A DNA stretch of 19,499 nt from Tenericutes bacterium HGW-Tenericutes-5 (lineage in GTDB: Bacteria; Bacillota_I; Bacilli_A; Izemoplasmatales; Hujiaoplasmataceae). The stretch lies in contig PGXI01000011.1 of NCBI GenBank assembly GCA_002839125.1, positions 1 through 19,499 of the forward strand, read 5' to 3'. Below the pieces are notes generated by a model that saw only the letters and a program-made list of their open reading frames with translations, did not search any database and was not told the origin of the DNA. Position numbers and translations under genes: made by a program. Numbering within the stretch: position 1 is the stretch's first letter; the number at the start of each line of letters is the position of its first letter. Shown one piece after another: positions 6,746-14,925 of this stretch.

Positions 6746-9396
6746 TTCAAATATTTTCTAACAAGATTTTCAATATAAATTGGCTGAGAAATATAAAATC
6801 CTTGAATCTCATCACAACCACTTTCTAATGCAAATTCAACTTGTTCTTTAGTTTCGGTTCCTTCCAATAAGATTCCAAAATTCAAAATCTTAACTAAATT
6901 CGCAATAGTTTTAAGCATCACACCATCATCTTTTTCGGGATAATCTTTGATAAACGATCTGTCGATTTTAACTTTGTCGATATGGAGTTTTTTCAAAACT
7001 TCTAAAGAAGAGAAACCAGTTCCAAAATCATCAATCGCAACAGTAATGTTCTTTGAATGAAGAAAATCAATAATTGAGTTAGTTTTGTCTTTATTCTCCA
7101 GATAGCCACTCTCTGTAATTTCAAAACAGAAGTTTTTAGTAGAAATCGGACTTTTTTCTATAACGCTAACTAAGTTGTGAATGATTTGATCACTAAAGAA
7201 ATCAAATGAAGTTAAATTAATTGAGATTCTGAATTCATCACCAAGATACTTAACATAAGGACTAAAATCCTTAATAACTTTATTTAAAACCATTAAACTA
7301 AGTTGATTAACAAAGAAAGAATTTTCAATCACAGTAATAAACTCAACTGGGGAAACATTTCCTAAAACTGGGCTGTTCCATCTTAGTAAAGCTTCTACAC
7401 CAGTGAACTCGTTATTCACAATGTCTTTTTGGATTTGGTAAAGCATAAAGAATTCATCATAATTAAATCCATGCTCTAACTGACTGAAGATATCTTTCTC
7501 ACGCTTTATCAATTGTTTGATTGATTCAGTATAGACTAAATGTTTAATATTCTTCATATTTTTAGACATCTGTAATGCAATAAATGCATTTTCGATTAGA
7601 TCAGTTTTTGTAATGGTCTTATTATCTGCCTTTGCAATCCCAAAATTATACCCTAACCCAGAATTGACATTCGGTTGATGTTTATATTTATCAATAAGAG
7701 TGTCAATTAAATCGATAATGTCATTAAAAGATTTATCGATATTATCAAGTAAGAAGTAAATAATCGTATAACCATCACTTGGAATAGAAATTTTATAACT
7801 TTCATTAAGATTTTTACTTAGAAAAACAGGAAATGAAATTGGTTTTATGTTGCTGTTGTTGCTGACATCAAAACCTTTTTTGCTCTTTTCATTAAATGTT
7901 TTAATAACCATGAAAACAGATTTATTTACTTTGAAATCCTCATTTTCATAAGCTTTGGCTAGAAGTTTAAATGTTTCTATAGAATCGAAATTGCTTGAAA
8001 AAACAAGCGAATCAATTTCAATTAACGGGTCAGAATAAATCGCTAGATAATGTTTTATGTTTCCGTTTGAAGTAGTTTCAGGTTTTATTCTTAAATGCTT
8101 TAAAACATAAATTCCGTCTTTACTAATATTCCAAATATTTTTTGAATAGATTTTGTTACTTTTTCTTAAAGCTGCTTTAATTCCTAAATTTAATTGGCCG
8201 AGAATTTTGCCAGGCTTATTTCCAAGCATATCTTTTTCCTTAAATCCGAAAATATCTTCAAAGGTCTGATTGACATAAGTTATTTCGCTTTTATCGTTAG
8301 TAATCAAAACCCCATCTTTATTTCTATCAGATAGATACATATTAGCATTTAGTAATATTCTGTCATTACTTTTACTCTTTAATAGATTTGAAATTAAGAT
8401 GATGACAACTACTGATATTAAATTAATTAAAATAATCAAAAAAGGATATTTAACAAATAATCCTCCGAATTCATCATAAACGGATTCCATATCAATTACG
8501 GCATATGTTTTATAGAAGTCATCGTCATTATATATATTATCACCAAGAAAGCTTGATAACATTATATTGTTTTGAACTATCGTTTCATCATCGCTATTTA
8601 AAAAAACTAAATAGCTTTCTAAGTTTTGTCCGTAATCATCAATCAAGTCATAAAAACCTGGAGTTATACCCCAGATTTCATCACCATTAACAATTCCTAA
8701 CTCAATAAATATTGAATCTTCTCTAACATATTCACTAAATATTTGTAGTAGATAATTAGCATTGTACTCTAAAACCAAAGTTCCATGTTTAGTGCCTAAA
8801 CTATCATAAAGATTAACAATAAAGTTAGTTAAAGGTTTTACATTTGCAACTTCATTTATAAGGTTTTCTTCAAGATAGATTGGCGCAATATATAATTGAT
8901 TTTCAATTAAAAGTAAAGATATATTGTAATATTCCTCATCACTTCTATTTATCAAGTTACTATCATCCATGAAGTATAGAGATTCATCTTCATCTCTAAG
9001 TAACCAAGCAATTTGATCGCCATCATTATTTAACATTTCAATGCTTGAAAACTGCGGTTTGTTATTGGAAATTCGGTATAGAAGCTGTCTGGCAGCTTCT
9101 AAATTAGCAGAACTCTTATCATCTAGATAAGCTTGTACTTCATCTGAATCGGTTATTACTTGTAAATCATTATAAGTGTTGTTTATTGCATTTGAGATTA
9201 TAAAATCAATTATGTTAACTTTTTCATTTGCTAATGATATCTGTTGCATTTCAAGTGATTCTCTTTCAGTATTAATTACAGTAAAATAACTCCAATTTAT
9301 CAAAAACAAGATTGGAATTGACATTACCAATAACCAAAAGTGGGTTTTCAGCAAACTCTTAAGTTTTATCAATGCTTTTTTACTAAATTTAAGCAT
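6727..9396 (-). CDS. Membrane sensor with PAS, degenerate GGDEF and EAL domain (c-di-GMP phosphodiesterase)
   Basis: An 889-residue multidomain protein. Order: one membrane helix (about 18-40), an extracytoplasmic sensor region (about 45-315, possibly dCache-like), a second helix (about 320-340), PAS (about 350-455), a GGDEF-like domain (about 465-620) and EAL (about 630-880). The GGDEF motif is missing (PSDGYTIIYF stands in its place), so cyclase activity is unlikely. The EAL side looks complete: E668 in GVEALLRW, N in ISINLTSF, E in FEITESGY, the DD of AIDDFGTGFS, K in VKIDRSF, and E in LLEGTETK. It should hydrolyse c-di-GMP in response to an external ligand. It is transcribed alone. A TGAGGT site supports the ATG at 9396. 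Confidence 0.88.
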   Translation of the reverse strand: MLKFSKKALIKLKSLLKTHFWLLVMSIPILFLINWSYFTVINTERESLEMQQISLANEKVNIIDFIISNAINNTYNDLQVITDSDEVQAYLDDKSSANLEAARQLLYRISNNKPQFSSIEMLNNDGDQIAWLLRDEDESLYFMDDSNLINRSDEEYYNISLLLIENQLYIAPIYLEENLINEVANVKPLTNFIVNLYDSLGTKHGTLVLEYNANYLLQIFSEYVREDSIFIELGIVNGDEIWGITPGFYDLIDDYGQNLESYLVFLNSDDETIVQNNIMLSSFLGDNIYNDDDFYKTYAVIDMESVYDEFGGLFVKYPFLIILINLISVVVIILISNLLKSKSNDRILLNANMYLSDRNKDGVLITNDKSEITYVNQTFEDIFGFKEKDMLGNKPGKILGQLNLGIKAALRKSNKIYSKNIWNISKDGIYVLKHLRIKPETTSNGNIKHYLAIYSDPLIEIDSLVFSSNFDSIETFKLLAKAYENEDFKVNKSVFMVIKTFNEKSKKGFDVSNNSNIKPISFPVFLSKNLNESYKISIPSDGYTIIYFLLDNIDKSFNDIIDLIDTLIDKYKHQPNVNSGLGYNFGIAKADNKTITKTDLIENAFIALQMSKNMKNIKHLVYTESIKQLIKREKDIFSQLEHGFNYDEFFMLYQIQKDIVNNEFTGVEALLRWNSPVLGNVSPVEFITVIENSFFVNQLSLMVLNKVIKDFSPYVKYLGDEFRISINLTSFDFFSDQIIHNLVSVIEKSPISTKNFCFEITESGYLENKDKTNSIIDFLHSKNITVAIDDFGTGFSSLEVLKKLHIDKVKIDRSFIKDYPEKDDGVMLKTIANLVKILNFGILLEGTETKEQVEFALESGCDEIQGFYISQPIYIENLVRKYLNKKSDF

Positions 9397-9433
9397 ACTT
9401 AAACCTCAAATATTACAGATATTTTATAAACTA

Positions 9434-9463
9434 ATTATAACACAGCAGTATCTTCATTGTCAC
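9434..9463 (-). promoter_or_regulatory. Promoter of the EAL sensor gene
   Basis: On the minus strand, GTGACA (9458-9463), an 18-base spacer and TATAAT (9434-9439) preceded by TGT (extended -10). Confidence 0.6.
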
Positions 9464-9480
9464 TTCACACACAAAATAAA

Positions 9481-9511
9481 AAATAAAGAACCCATATAAA
9501 GTTCTTTATTT
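9481..9511 (-). terminator. Terminator after the EEP-family gene
   Basis: A perfect 11-base stem (9481-9491 with 9501-9511) with a 9-base loop, followed on the minus strand by a T-rich run (9480 down to about 9470). It lies just past the stop at 9521. Confidence 0.8.
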
Positions 9512-9520
9512 CATTACTTA

Positions 9521-10630
9521 TTAATTAAAACTCAAATTAATTAAAACTGGATTATGATCAGAATATTTAAAGTTTTCGTTTAATGTGGTAATAGTATTGA
9601 TATTTAAGTTATTGGAGACGATAAACCCATCAATTACGTAGTATTGATTGTTTTCTAGATTTACGGTGTCATGTGCTTTATTTAACAATCTACAAGTAGG
9701 ATTTGTAATATCTACTCCAAATCTAAAATCATTATCTAGGAACCAGTCTTCTTCCATTGGATATGCTTCCCATAAACCTTCATCTTTTAATGCGTAATGA
9801 TATGTATAGGATTCATCTTCATTAATTGTAACTGCTTGTGGGAATGTTTGATTGAAATCACCACCAACAACTACATAGTTTCCAGCACTATATTCAGTTA
9901 ACATTACTTGTTTTAAAGCTTCCATTTCCTCTAATCTCATTGTTCCATCATCATAAGCCGAAAGATGTACGTTAATAACCACTAAAAATTTATCACTATC
10001 TTGAATTGGATACTTGCTGATAAGCATTGCTCTTTTTAGATTTGCGAGGCTAACCGGCCAAGCAAAACTACCTGGCAATTGATGTCTTTCGGCTGATTCA
10101 GTATAATAATCACTAAATGTAACTATACCTGAGTTGACTTTCCCCATCATTTGCATTGGGTTTATTGGGAAAGGTACAAATATACAACGGTAATTGTATG
10201 CTAAAACGGAACTCTTACCTAAAGCATCTTGGAAATGAATTAATTGATTTATGTTATAAGATCTACTGCTATCAACATCAATTTCTTGAATTAAATAAAT
10301 GTCTGCTGGATTATCTTCAAGGATAGAAGTTATTCCATCAAGATTACTTTCAACTTCCTCTAAGGAATCCATTCTTGCTTTAGTACCGCCATCCATTACG
10401 AAATCTTCAGTTTCACTTAATGAAGCGTAGCCAATATTGAATGTTAATAGTGTCAAGTCTTCTGAAAGATCGATATAATTAGATTCCAAATCTTCAAGAT
10501 TATCTTCAACCGTTAGAACAGTAATATCATCAGGTCGAAACTCAAATATTTGTAATGTTAAAACAAATCCGAAAACGAAAACTACTAAAACAATAACAAT
10601 TATCATAAATACTTTTAAAACTTTCTTCAT
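9521..10630 (-). CDS. Membrane-anchored endonuclease/exonuclease/phosphatase-family hydrolase
   Basis: A 369-residue protein with one N-terminal hydrophobic helix (residues 4-27, after MKK), serving as a membrane anchor or uncleaved signal; no lipobox Cys is seen. The rest is an EEP (DNase I-like) domain facing outside. The catalytic set is intact: N65 in TFNIGYA, E116 in IYLIQEID, H222 in INVHLSAY, D258 and N260 in GGDFNQ, and S-D-H at 357-359 in KYSDHNPV. Family members hydrolyse phosphodiesters in DNA, sphingomyelin or phosphoinositides. The substrate here is unknown; extracellular nucleic acid or lipid is plausible. RBS is AGAGGTG. It is divergent from the esterase gene. Confidence 0.85.
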   Translation of the reverse strand: MKKVLKVFMIIVIVLVVFVFGFVLTLQIFEFRPDDITVLTVEDNLEDLESNYIDLSEDLTLLTFNIGYASLSETEDFVMDGGTKARMDSLEEVESNLDGITSILEDNPADIYLIQEIDVDSSRSYNINQLIHFQDALGKSSVLAYNYRCIFVPFPINPMQMMGKVNSGIVTFSDYYTESAERHQLPGSFAWPVSLANLKRAMLISKYPIQDSDKFLVVINVHLSAYDDGTMRLEEMEALKQVMLTEYSAGNYVVVGGDFNQTFPQAVTINEDESYTYHYALKDEGLWEAYPMEEDWFLDNDFRFGVDITNPTCRLLNKAHDTVNLENNQYYVIDGFIVSNNLNINTITTLNENFKYSDHNPVLINLSFN

Positions 10631-10654
10631 AGTTTACACCTCTACATATAAAAT

Positions 10655-10660
10655 ATTATA
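10655..10660 (-). promoter_or_regulatory. -10 box of the EEP-family gene
   Basis: Minus-strand TATAAT, 24 bases before the ATG at 10630. It is part of a compact divergent promoter region with the esterase gene (10631-10726). Confidence 0.45.
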
Positions 10661-10703
10661 CAGCATTTTTTCATAAATATAATTAATATTTAAATATTTA
10701 TTG

Positions 10704-10709
10704 TATAAT
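10704..10709 (+). promoter_or_regulatory. -10 box of the esterase gene
   Basis: TATAAT lies 17 bases before the ATG at 10727. GAGGTG (10716-10721) is the ribosome binding site. The leader is only a few bases. The -35 region is AT-rich and unconvincing. Confidence 0.45.
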
Positions 10710-10726
10710 TTGATTGAGGTGTAAAA

Positions 10727-11524
10727 ATGGATAGAGTTATAATCAAAGATATTTTTAGCGAAAACTTAAAGAGGAATAAAAGAGTTAGAATCATTTTGCC
10801 ACTCGACTATGATGAAAGTGAATTAAGATATCCGGTAATTTACATGCATGATGGACAGAATTTAATCGACCCTTCCCCTTTCAGCAATCATTCTTGGGAA
10901 GTGATGGCAACGATGGACGAATTTTATAATCAAGTTGGTGGAGTGATTATTGTGGGTGTTGATAGCGATAACGTTTACCGGATTATGGAATATTCAAATG
11001 ATTTAAATCGATCAGCTATAAAGAGATTAAAAAGTATGAATGCAGAAAACATTAAACCAGAAGCAGATGAATATGGAAAGTTCTTGGTTGAAGAATTAAA
11101 GCCTTTGATCGATAATGACTTTAGAACAAAATCAAAGAAGGAATTTACCTATATGGCTGGCAGTTCTTGTGGTGGTAATATCAGTATTTATTTAGGCTTA
11201 AAATATCAAGATGTATTTTCTTGTATCGGTGCTTTTTCTCCAGCATATTATATTGTTAAAAAAGGACTATATGAATTTTTAGATCGAATCGATATAGATA
11301 GTGATTTTAAGATTTATCATGATATGGGTACAAAAGAAAACGGGTTTTTTAGTAAAATCTATTTTAACGAACAAAAAGTTTTTCAGGATTATATATCAAA
11401 GAGAATGTCAGATAAAAACCTTATGCAAGTTATCGATGAAGGTGCAACCCACTCAGAAGTTCATTGGGCAAAACGCTTCAAAAAGTTCTTTCTTTTTTGC
11501 CTAAATAAACAACTTGCAAAATAA
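10727..11524 (+). CDS. Alpha/beta-hydrolase esterase (esterase D / enterochelin-esterase-like)
   Basis: A 265-residue cytoplasmic serine hydrolase of the putative-esterase family. The oxyanion segment is YPVIYMHDGQN (residues 35-45). The nucleophile is S147 in the elbow GSSCGG (G-x-S-x-G), and a downstream acid is the Asp in YHDMGTKEN. The catalytic His lies in GATHSEVHW near the C-terminus, matching the family's G-x-x-H-x-E-x-x-W pattern. No signal peptide is present. Relatives hydrolyse S-formylglutathione, siderophore or sugar acetyl esters, so the substrate cannot be named. It faces a divergent EEP phosphodiesterase gene, and is followed after 44 bases by the PII-like gene, which has its own -10 box. 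Confidence 0.82.
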   Translation: MDRVIIKDIFSENLKRNKRVRIILPLDYDESELRYPVIYMHDGQNLIDPSPFSNHSWEVMATMDEFYNQVGGVIIVGVDSDNVYRIMEYSNDLNRSAIKRLKSMNAENIKPEADEYGKFLVEELKPLIDNDFRTKSKKEFTYMAGSSCGGNISIYLGLKYQDVFSCIGAFSPAYYIVKKGLYEFLDRIDIDSDFKIYHDMGTKENGFFSKIYFNEQKVFQDYISKRMSDKNLMQVIDEGATHSEVHWAKRFKKFFLFCLNKQLAK

Positions 11525-11535
11525 AATTATAAGAG

Positions 11536-11541
11536 TATAAT
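11536..11541 (+). promoter_or_regulatory. -10 box of the PII-like/antiporter operon
   Basis: TATAAT lies 27 bases before the ATG at 11569. It is preceded by GAG, so there is no extended -10. Readthrough from the esterase gene is also possible, since no terminator separates them. Confidence 0.4.
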
Positions 11542-11568
11542 ACTATATGGCGAAATGGAGTGAATAGT

Positions 11569-11904
11569 ATGAAATTAGTAATTTATGTAATGACTCAAAC
11601 TAAATATCTCGAAGAATTCTTAACTGAACTCAATAATAATGGCATCAAAGGCGCTACTATTATCAGTTCAACCGGAATGGGTAGAACTTTGGCAAAAAGT
11701 GATGATATGCATATGTTTGGATCGTTGAAATTTTTGTTTGAAAACAAAAGAACTGAGTCAAATGTAATTTTGATGGCATTGCCTGACGATAAGGTGAAAA
11801 CTGTTTATAAGGTAATCGAATATGTTTGTGGTAATTTACAAGAACCTGATTCTGGAGTCGCATTTACAGTGCCGATTGAAGAAACAGTAGGGTGCAAACT
11901 TTAG
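11569..11904 (+). CDS. PII-like signalling protein adjacent to a cation/proton antiporter
   Basis: A 111-residue protein with the PII (GlnB-like) ferredoxin fold. Residues 1-10 form the first strand. GIKGATIISSTGMGR matches the PII strand-2 segment GIKGMTVxxxxGFG. A PDDKV helix start follows, and CGNLQEPDSGVAFTVPIEE matches the PII B-loop and last strands. The T-loop region lacks the Tyr that is uridylylated in canonical GlnB/GlnK, so this is a non-canonical family member. It probably binds a nucleotide and docks on the antiporter encoded immediately downstream, as PII proteins do on transporters; that is inferred. The ATG at 11569 is preferred over GTG at 11560, because GGAG (11557-11560) would be its ribosome binding site. 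Confidence 0.78.
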   Translation: MKLVIYVMTQTKYLEEFLTELNNNGIKGATIISSTGMGRTLAKSDDMHMFGSLKFLFENKRTESNVILMALPDDKVKTVYKVIEYVCGNLQEPDSGVAFTVPIEETVGCKL

Positions 11905-11906
11905 TC

Positions 11907-13112
11907 ATGAACTATTTGGTTTTATTTTATACAGCCACCATTATCGCTACTGGTCTTTTGTTTGGAAAAGTTGCTAAATATCTTAGATTGCCCAACGTTA
12001 CAGGCTACCTAATAGGTGGTCTTTTAATTGGACCTTCGATACTTAACATTATTAAAGAAGAAGCCTTACCAGGCTTAGAAATCGTTTCTGTAGTAGCTTT
12101 AGGTTTTATTGCCTTTACAATCGGAAATGAACTAAAATTTAAATATTTTAAAAAAGTAGGAGCTAAACCGGTTATCATCGCATTCTTTGAATCGTTCGTG
12201 GCAGTTATTGCTGTTTTAGTTGGTTTGATTCTATACTTTTTAATTATTGGAAAGTTAACTGTAGAAAATATAAGATTTGCTCTTGTGCTTTCAGCAATCG
12301 CAGCTGCTACAGCGCCAGCCGCAACTCTTATGGTTATTAGACAGTATCAAGCTAGAGGACATTTAACTGAAACTTTATTAAGTGTTGTGGCAATTGACGA
12401 CTCAATTGCGGTTTTGTTATTCGGTATCTTTGTTGCTATAGCTAATGCATTAAATCCAGTTGGAGATGTATCCGTAGTAATGCAGATATTCCATCCGATT
12501 TTTGAGATATTAATCTCGCTTGGTATCGGAATCTTAATAGGTATAATTTTAATATTAGGATGTATTTGGTTTACCGGAAGAGGAAACAGAATTTCTTTAA
12601 CAGTAGCTTCGATAATATTTACAGTTTATCTAGCAAACCTATGGGGCGGATCTGCAATCCTCGCTTCAATGGTTTTAGGATTACTTTTCACTAACTTCTC
12701 AAGCAAACAAGAAAAAGTTAACGAACTTATCTATTTCTTTACCCCACCAGTTTATGTTATGTTCTTCGTCCTAAGTGGTGTTGAACTTAAACTGTCGGTA
12801 TTAGTTACTGTAGGAGTTTTAGGTATTCTATATGTATTCCTAAGAGTCTTCGGAAAAATCGGCGGTGCTTATATTGGAGCGAAGATTACCAAAAGCGAGA
12901 AGAAAGTTCAGAAGTATTTAGGGTTCGCGCTTATTCCTCAAGCAGGAGTCGCAATCGGGTTAAGCCTCATTGCGTCTACAGCTCTTAATCCAGAGTTAGG
13001 TGCTCAAATAAGAGCGATAGTTTTATCAGCTACAGTAATTTACGAGTTAACCGGACCACTCATTACAAAAATAGTTTTAAAAAAGGCAGGAGAAATTTCT
13101 GCTCTAGTATAA
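11907..13112 (+). CDS. CPA2-family cation/proton antiporter coupled to a PII-like gene
   Basis: A 401-residue transporter with about 12-13 membrane helices. The start MNYLVLFYTATIIATGLLFG is followed by the family's VTGYLIGGLLIGP block. The ion-binding acid pair is D164-D165 (AIDDSIAVLLFG), following the TAPAAT unwound helix. It exchanges monovalent cations for protons at the cell membrane. It differs clearly from the antiporter at 1892-3079, so it is not a recent duplicate. Start is uncertain: an in-frame GTG at 11892 would overlap the PII-like gene by 13 bases, while the ATG at 11907 begins two bases after its stop. Either way translation is coupled. No RCK domain is fused, so the PII-like protein may be its regulator. 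Confidence 0.85.
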   Translation: MNYLVLFYTATIIATGLLFGKVAKYLRLPNVTGYLIGGLLIGPSILNIIKEEALPGLEIVSVVALGFIAFTIGNELKFKYFKKVGAKPVIIAFFESFVAVIAVLVGLILYFLIIGKLTVENIRFALVLSAIAAATAPAATLMVIRQYQARGHLTETLLSVVAIDDSIAVLLFGIFVAIANALNPVGDVSVVMQIFHPIFEILISLGIGILIGIILILGCIWFTGRGNRISLTVASIIFTVYLANLWGGSAILASMVLGLLFTNFSSKQEKVNELIYFFTPPVYVMFFVLSGVELKLSVLVTVGVLGILYVFLRVFGKIGGAYIGAKITKSEKKVQKYLGFALIPQAGVAIGLSLIASTALNPELGAQIRAIVLSATVIYELTGPLITKIVLKKAGEISALV

Positions 13113-13138
13113 AAAGAAGGAATCTTCCTTCTTTTTTT
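13111..13138 (+). terminator. Intrinsic terminator after the second antiporter gene
   Basis: AAAAAGAAGG (13111-13120) pairs with CCTTCTTTTT (13127-13136) around a six-base loop, followed by more T. The stem begins inside the antiporter stop codon. Confidence 0.8.
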
Positions 13139-13158
13139 ATCGAAAAAGTATAATAAAA

Positions 13159-13167
13159 TGATATAAT
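13159..13167 (+). promoter_or_regulatory. Extended -10 promoter of rimM-trmD
   Basis: TGATATAAT (TATAAT at 13162-13167) lies 38 bases before the rimM ATG. A second TATAAT at 13149-13154 may be an alternative. The -35 region is weak. Confidence 0.5.
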
Positions 13168-13204
13168 ATAAATATAATTTTTTCTCGATTAGAGGTGTAT
13201 ATCA

Positions 13205-13699
13205 ATGGAGTATATTAAAGTAGGAATAATCGCTACAACTAAAGGATTAAAAGGTGAGGTGAGAATAAAATCACTTACCAATATGCAAGAAGATCGCTTT
13301 AAAGTAGGCAACTCAATCTATATTCTTGAGAATGATCAGTTTAAAGAATTAATAATCAAATCGCACCAGATTCATAAAAACGCTGATATGTTAATTTTTA
13401 AAGGGTATGAAGATATTAATAAAATTGAAAAATATAAGGGTTATGATTTATATGTCCCAATAGATCAAGAAGTACTTTTAGATGATAATGAGTTTTTCAT
13501 TGAAGAATTAATTGATCTTAAAGTCTATCAAGGTAAAGAGTTCAAAGGAGAAGTAGTTGATATAGTAACCTATCCTCAAGGAGACTATTTAGTTGTAGCT
13601 ACTGAAACGGGAGAAAAACTAATTCCCTTCCGTGATGAGTTCGTTGAAAACCAAGATGAAGAGAAAATTACCGTGGTTGAAATGGAAGGTTTATTATGA
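13205..13699 (+). CDS. rimM: Ribosome maturation factor RimM
   Basis: A 164-residue protein with the RimM two-domain plan. The N-terminal barrel begins VGIIATTKGLKGEVRIKSLT (residues 7-26), matching the GxIxxxxGxKGE signature. A C-terminal PRC barrel follows (about residues 95-164), with IPFRDEFVENQDEEKI near the end. RimM binds ribosomal protein S19 and helps 30S head maturation. It overlaps trmD by four bases (ATGA), the classic rimM-trmD coupling. AGAGGTG (13191-13197) sets the start. Upstream rpsP and ffh, often in this operon, are replaced here by an unrelated antiporter gene, so the operon begins at rimM in this genome. Confidence 0.93.
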   Translation: MEYIKVGIIATTKGLKGEVRIKSLTNMQEDRFKVGNSIYILENDQFKELIIKSHQIHKNADMLIFKGYEDINKIEKYKGYDLYVPIDQEVLLDDNEFFIEELIDLKVYQGKEFKGEVVDIVTYPQGDYLVVATETGEKLIPFRDEFVENQDEEKITVVEMEGLL

Positions 13700-14367
13700 A
13701 AATAACAATCTTAACACTTTTTCCAGAAATGGTTGAGCCTTTACTGAATTCATCGATATTAAAACGGGCTCAAGAAAAAAAACTTGTAAAATTTGAAATA
13801 GTAAATTTTCGCGATTTCTCGACAAATAAGCATAAAACAGTAGATGATACACCATACGGCGGCGGCAGTGGAATGGTGCTTGCTGTTGAACCGATATTTT
13901 ATGCACTAGAGTCATTAGAAAAACCAAATCATAAGATACTTTTGTCTCCGCAAGGCTCAACATTTACTCAAAACAAAGCCAAAGAGTTATTAAAAGAAGA
14001 ACATCTTACATTTATCTGTGGCCATTACGAAGGATTTGACGAAAGAGTTCTAGAATTTGTGGATGAAGAAATCTCTTTAGGCGATTTTGTGATGACTGGT
14101 GGCGAGATTGCTTCATTAGCAATGATTGATGCAATTGTTAGATTAATTCCCGGCGTACTCGGTTCACAAGAATCGTTTGAGAATGATTCTTTCTATGATG
14201 GGTTACTTGATTATCCACAATACACAAAACCTCGCGAATTTAAAGGTTTAAAGGTTCCTGATGTGTTACTTTCTGGAGATCACGCTAAAATCGATAAATG
14301 GCGCGAAGAGATGTCAAAAAAGAAGACATTAGAAAGAAGACCAGATCTATTTAAAACTAGTAAATAA
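13696..14367 (+). CDS. trmD: tRNA (guanine-37-N1)-methyltransferase TrmD
   Basis: A 223-residue TrmD, methylating G37 next to the anticodon of tRNAs to prevent frameshifting. It starts MKITILTLFPEM, and the SPOUT trefoil-knot region holds GHYEGFDERV and LGDFVMTGGEIA. The catalytic-site sequences IDAIVRLIPGVLG and SGDHAKIDKWR are intact. The length is normal (about 230-245 is usual). Its ATG overlaps the rimM stop. The essential gene is followed after 132 bases by rplS, which has its own promoter and leader. Confidence 0.95.
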   Translation: MKITILTLFPEMVEPLLNSSILKRAQEKKLVKFEIVNFRDFSTNKHKTVDDTPYGGGSGMVLAVEPIFYALESLEKPNHKILLSPQGSTFTQNKAKELLKEEHLTFICGHYEGFDERVLEFVDEEISLGDFVMTGGEIASLAMIDAIVRLIPGVLGSQESFENDSFYDGLLDYPQYTKPREFKGLKVPDVLLSGDHAKIDKWREEMSKKKTLERRPDLFKTSK

Positions 14368-14382
14368 TTGGGAAAAAAATAT

Positions 14383-14411
14383 TTGCTTTATAATTATCTA
14401 TATGATATAAT
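14383..14411 (+). promoter_or_regulatory. Promoter of rplS
   Basis: TTGCTT (14383-14388), a 17-base spacer and TATAAT (14406-14411) preceded by TGA (extended -10). Transcription would begin near 14418. Confidence 0.55.
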
Positions 14412-14417
14412 ACATAT

Positions 14418-14499
14418 CGCTGAAAAGAATATATCATGCCAATGTTCCGCTGGTTTATCTAAGAACAAAAGTGCAAATTTGAAAAAGGAGTTGACCAAA
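14418..14499 (+). ncRNA. Candidate L19 leader, hairpin upstream of rplS
   Basis: The 5' leader contains a stem TGTTC (14443-14447) with GAACA (14463-14467) around a 15-base loop, 33 bases before the rplS ATG. Firmicutes L19 genes often carry an autoregulatory leader RNA in this place. I cannot match the Rfam consensus by eye, so this is a position- and structure-based candidate. Confidence 0.35.
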
Positions 14500-14847
14500 A
14501 TGTCGCAGCAATTAATTAAAGATGTCACTCAAGAATTTATGAGAAATGACATTCCTGAATTCCGTCCTGGAGATACTTTAGAAGTTGGTATCAGAATCAA
14601 GGAAGGTAACAGAGAAAGAATCCAAGTTTTCGAAGGTCTTTGCATTAAAAGACAAGGTGGAGGAGTAAGTGAAACATTCACAGTTAGAAAAATTTCTTAC
14701 GGTGTAGGTGTTGAAAAAACTTTCTTAGTTAATTCACCAGTTATTGAAAAAATCGAAGTTAAACGTCGTGGTAAAGTAAGAAGAGCTCACCTCGGTTACA
14801 TTCGTGGATTATCAGCTAAACAATCAAGAATCAAAGAAAAAAGATAA
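14500..14847 (+). CDS. rplS: 50S ribosomal protein L19
   Basis: A 115-residue protein of normal L19 length. It sits at the 30S-50S interface in the large subunit. Typical blocks are visible: FRPGDTLEVGIRIKEGNRER, QVFEGLCIKRQGGG, FTVRKISYGVGVEKTF and KRRGKVRRAHLGYIRG. The ATG follows a GGAG (14487-14490); a longer in-frame TTG start upstream would have to be translated through the promoter and leader and is rejected. Downstream is a terminator at 14857-14883. trmD-rplS order is conserved in bacteria. Confidence 0.97.
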   Translation: MSQQLIKDVTQEFMRNDIPEFRPGDTLEVGIRIKEGNRERIQVFEGLCIKRQGGGVSETFTVRKISYGVGVEKTFLVNSPVIEKIEVKRRGKVRRAHLGYIRGLSAKQSRIKEKR

Positions 14848-14856
14848 TTTACTCGT

Positions 14857-14883
14857 AAAGACGAATGGAAATTCGTCTTTTTT
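14857..14883 (+). terminator. Intrinsic terminator after rplS
   Basis: A perfect 10-base stem (14857-14866 with 14871-14880) closed by a GGAA loop, followed by T. Confidence 0.85.
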
Positions 14884-14925
14884 CTTGCTTTATCAGCTTC
14901 CAATGAAAATTTTTCATAAAAGCGA

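Noticed and set aside
1892..13112. The two CPA2 antiporters as a recent duplication
   Set aside because: They share the acid pair and general fold but differ in most residues and in neighbouring genes.
14368..14499. Longer rplS start (TTG at 14368)
   Set aside because: The added residues do not match L19, and the region carries a promoter, leader and a good ribosome binding site for the ATG at 14500.
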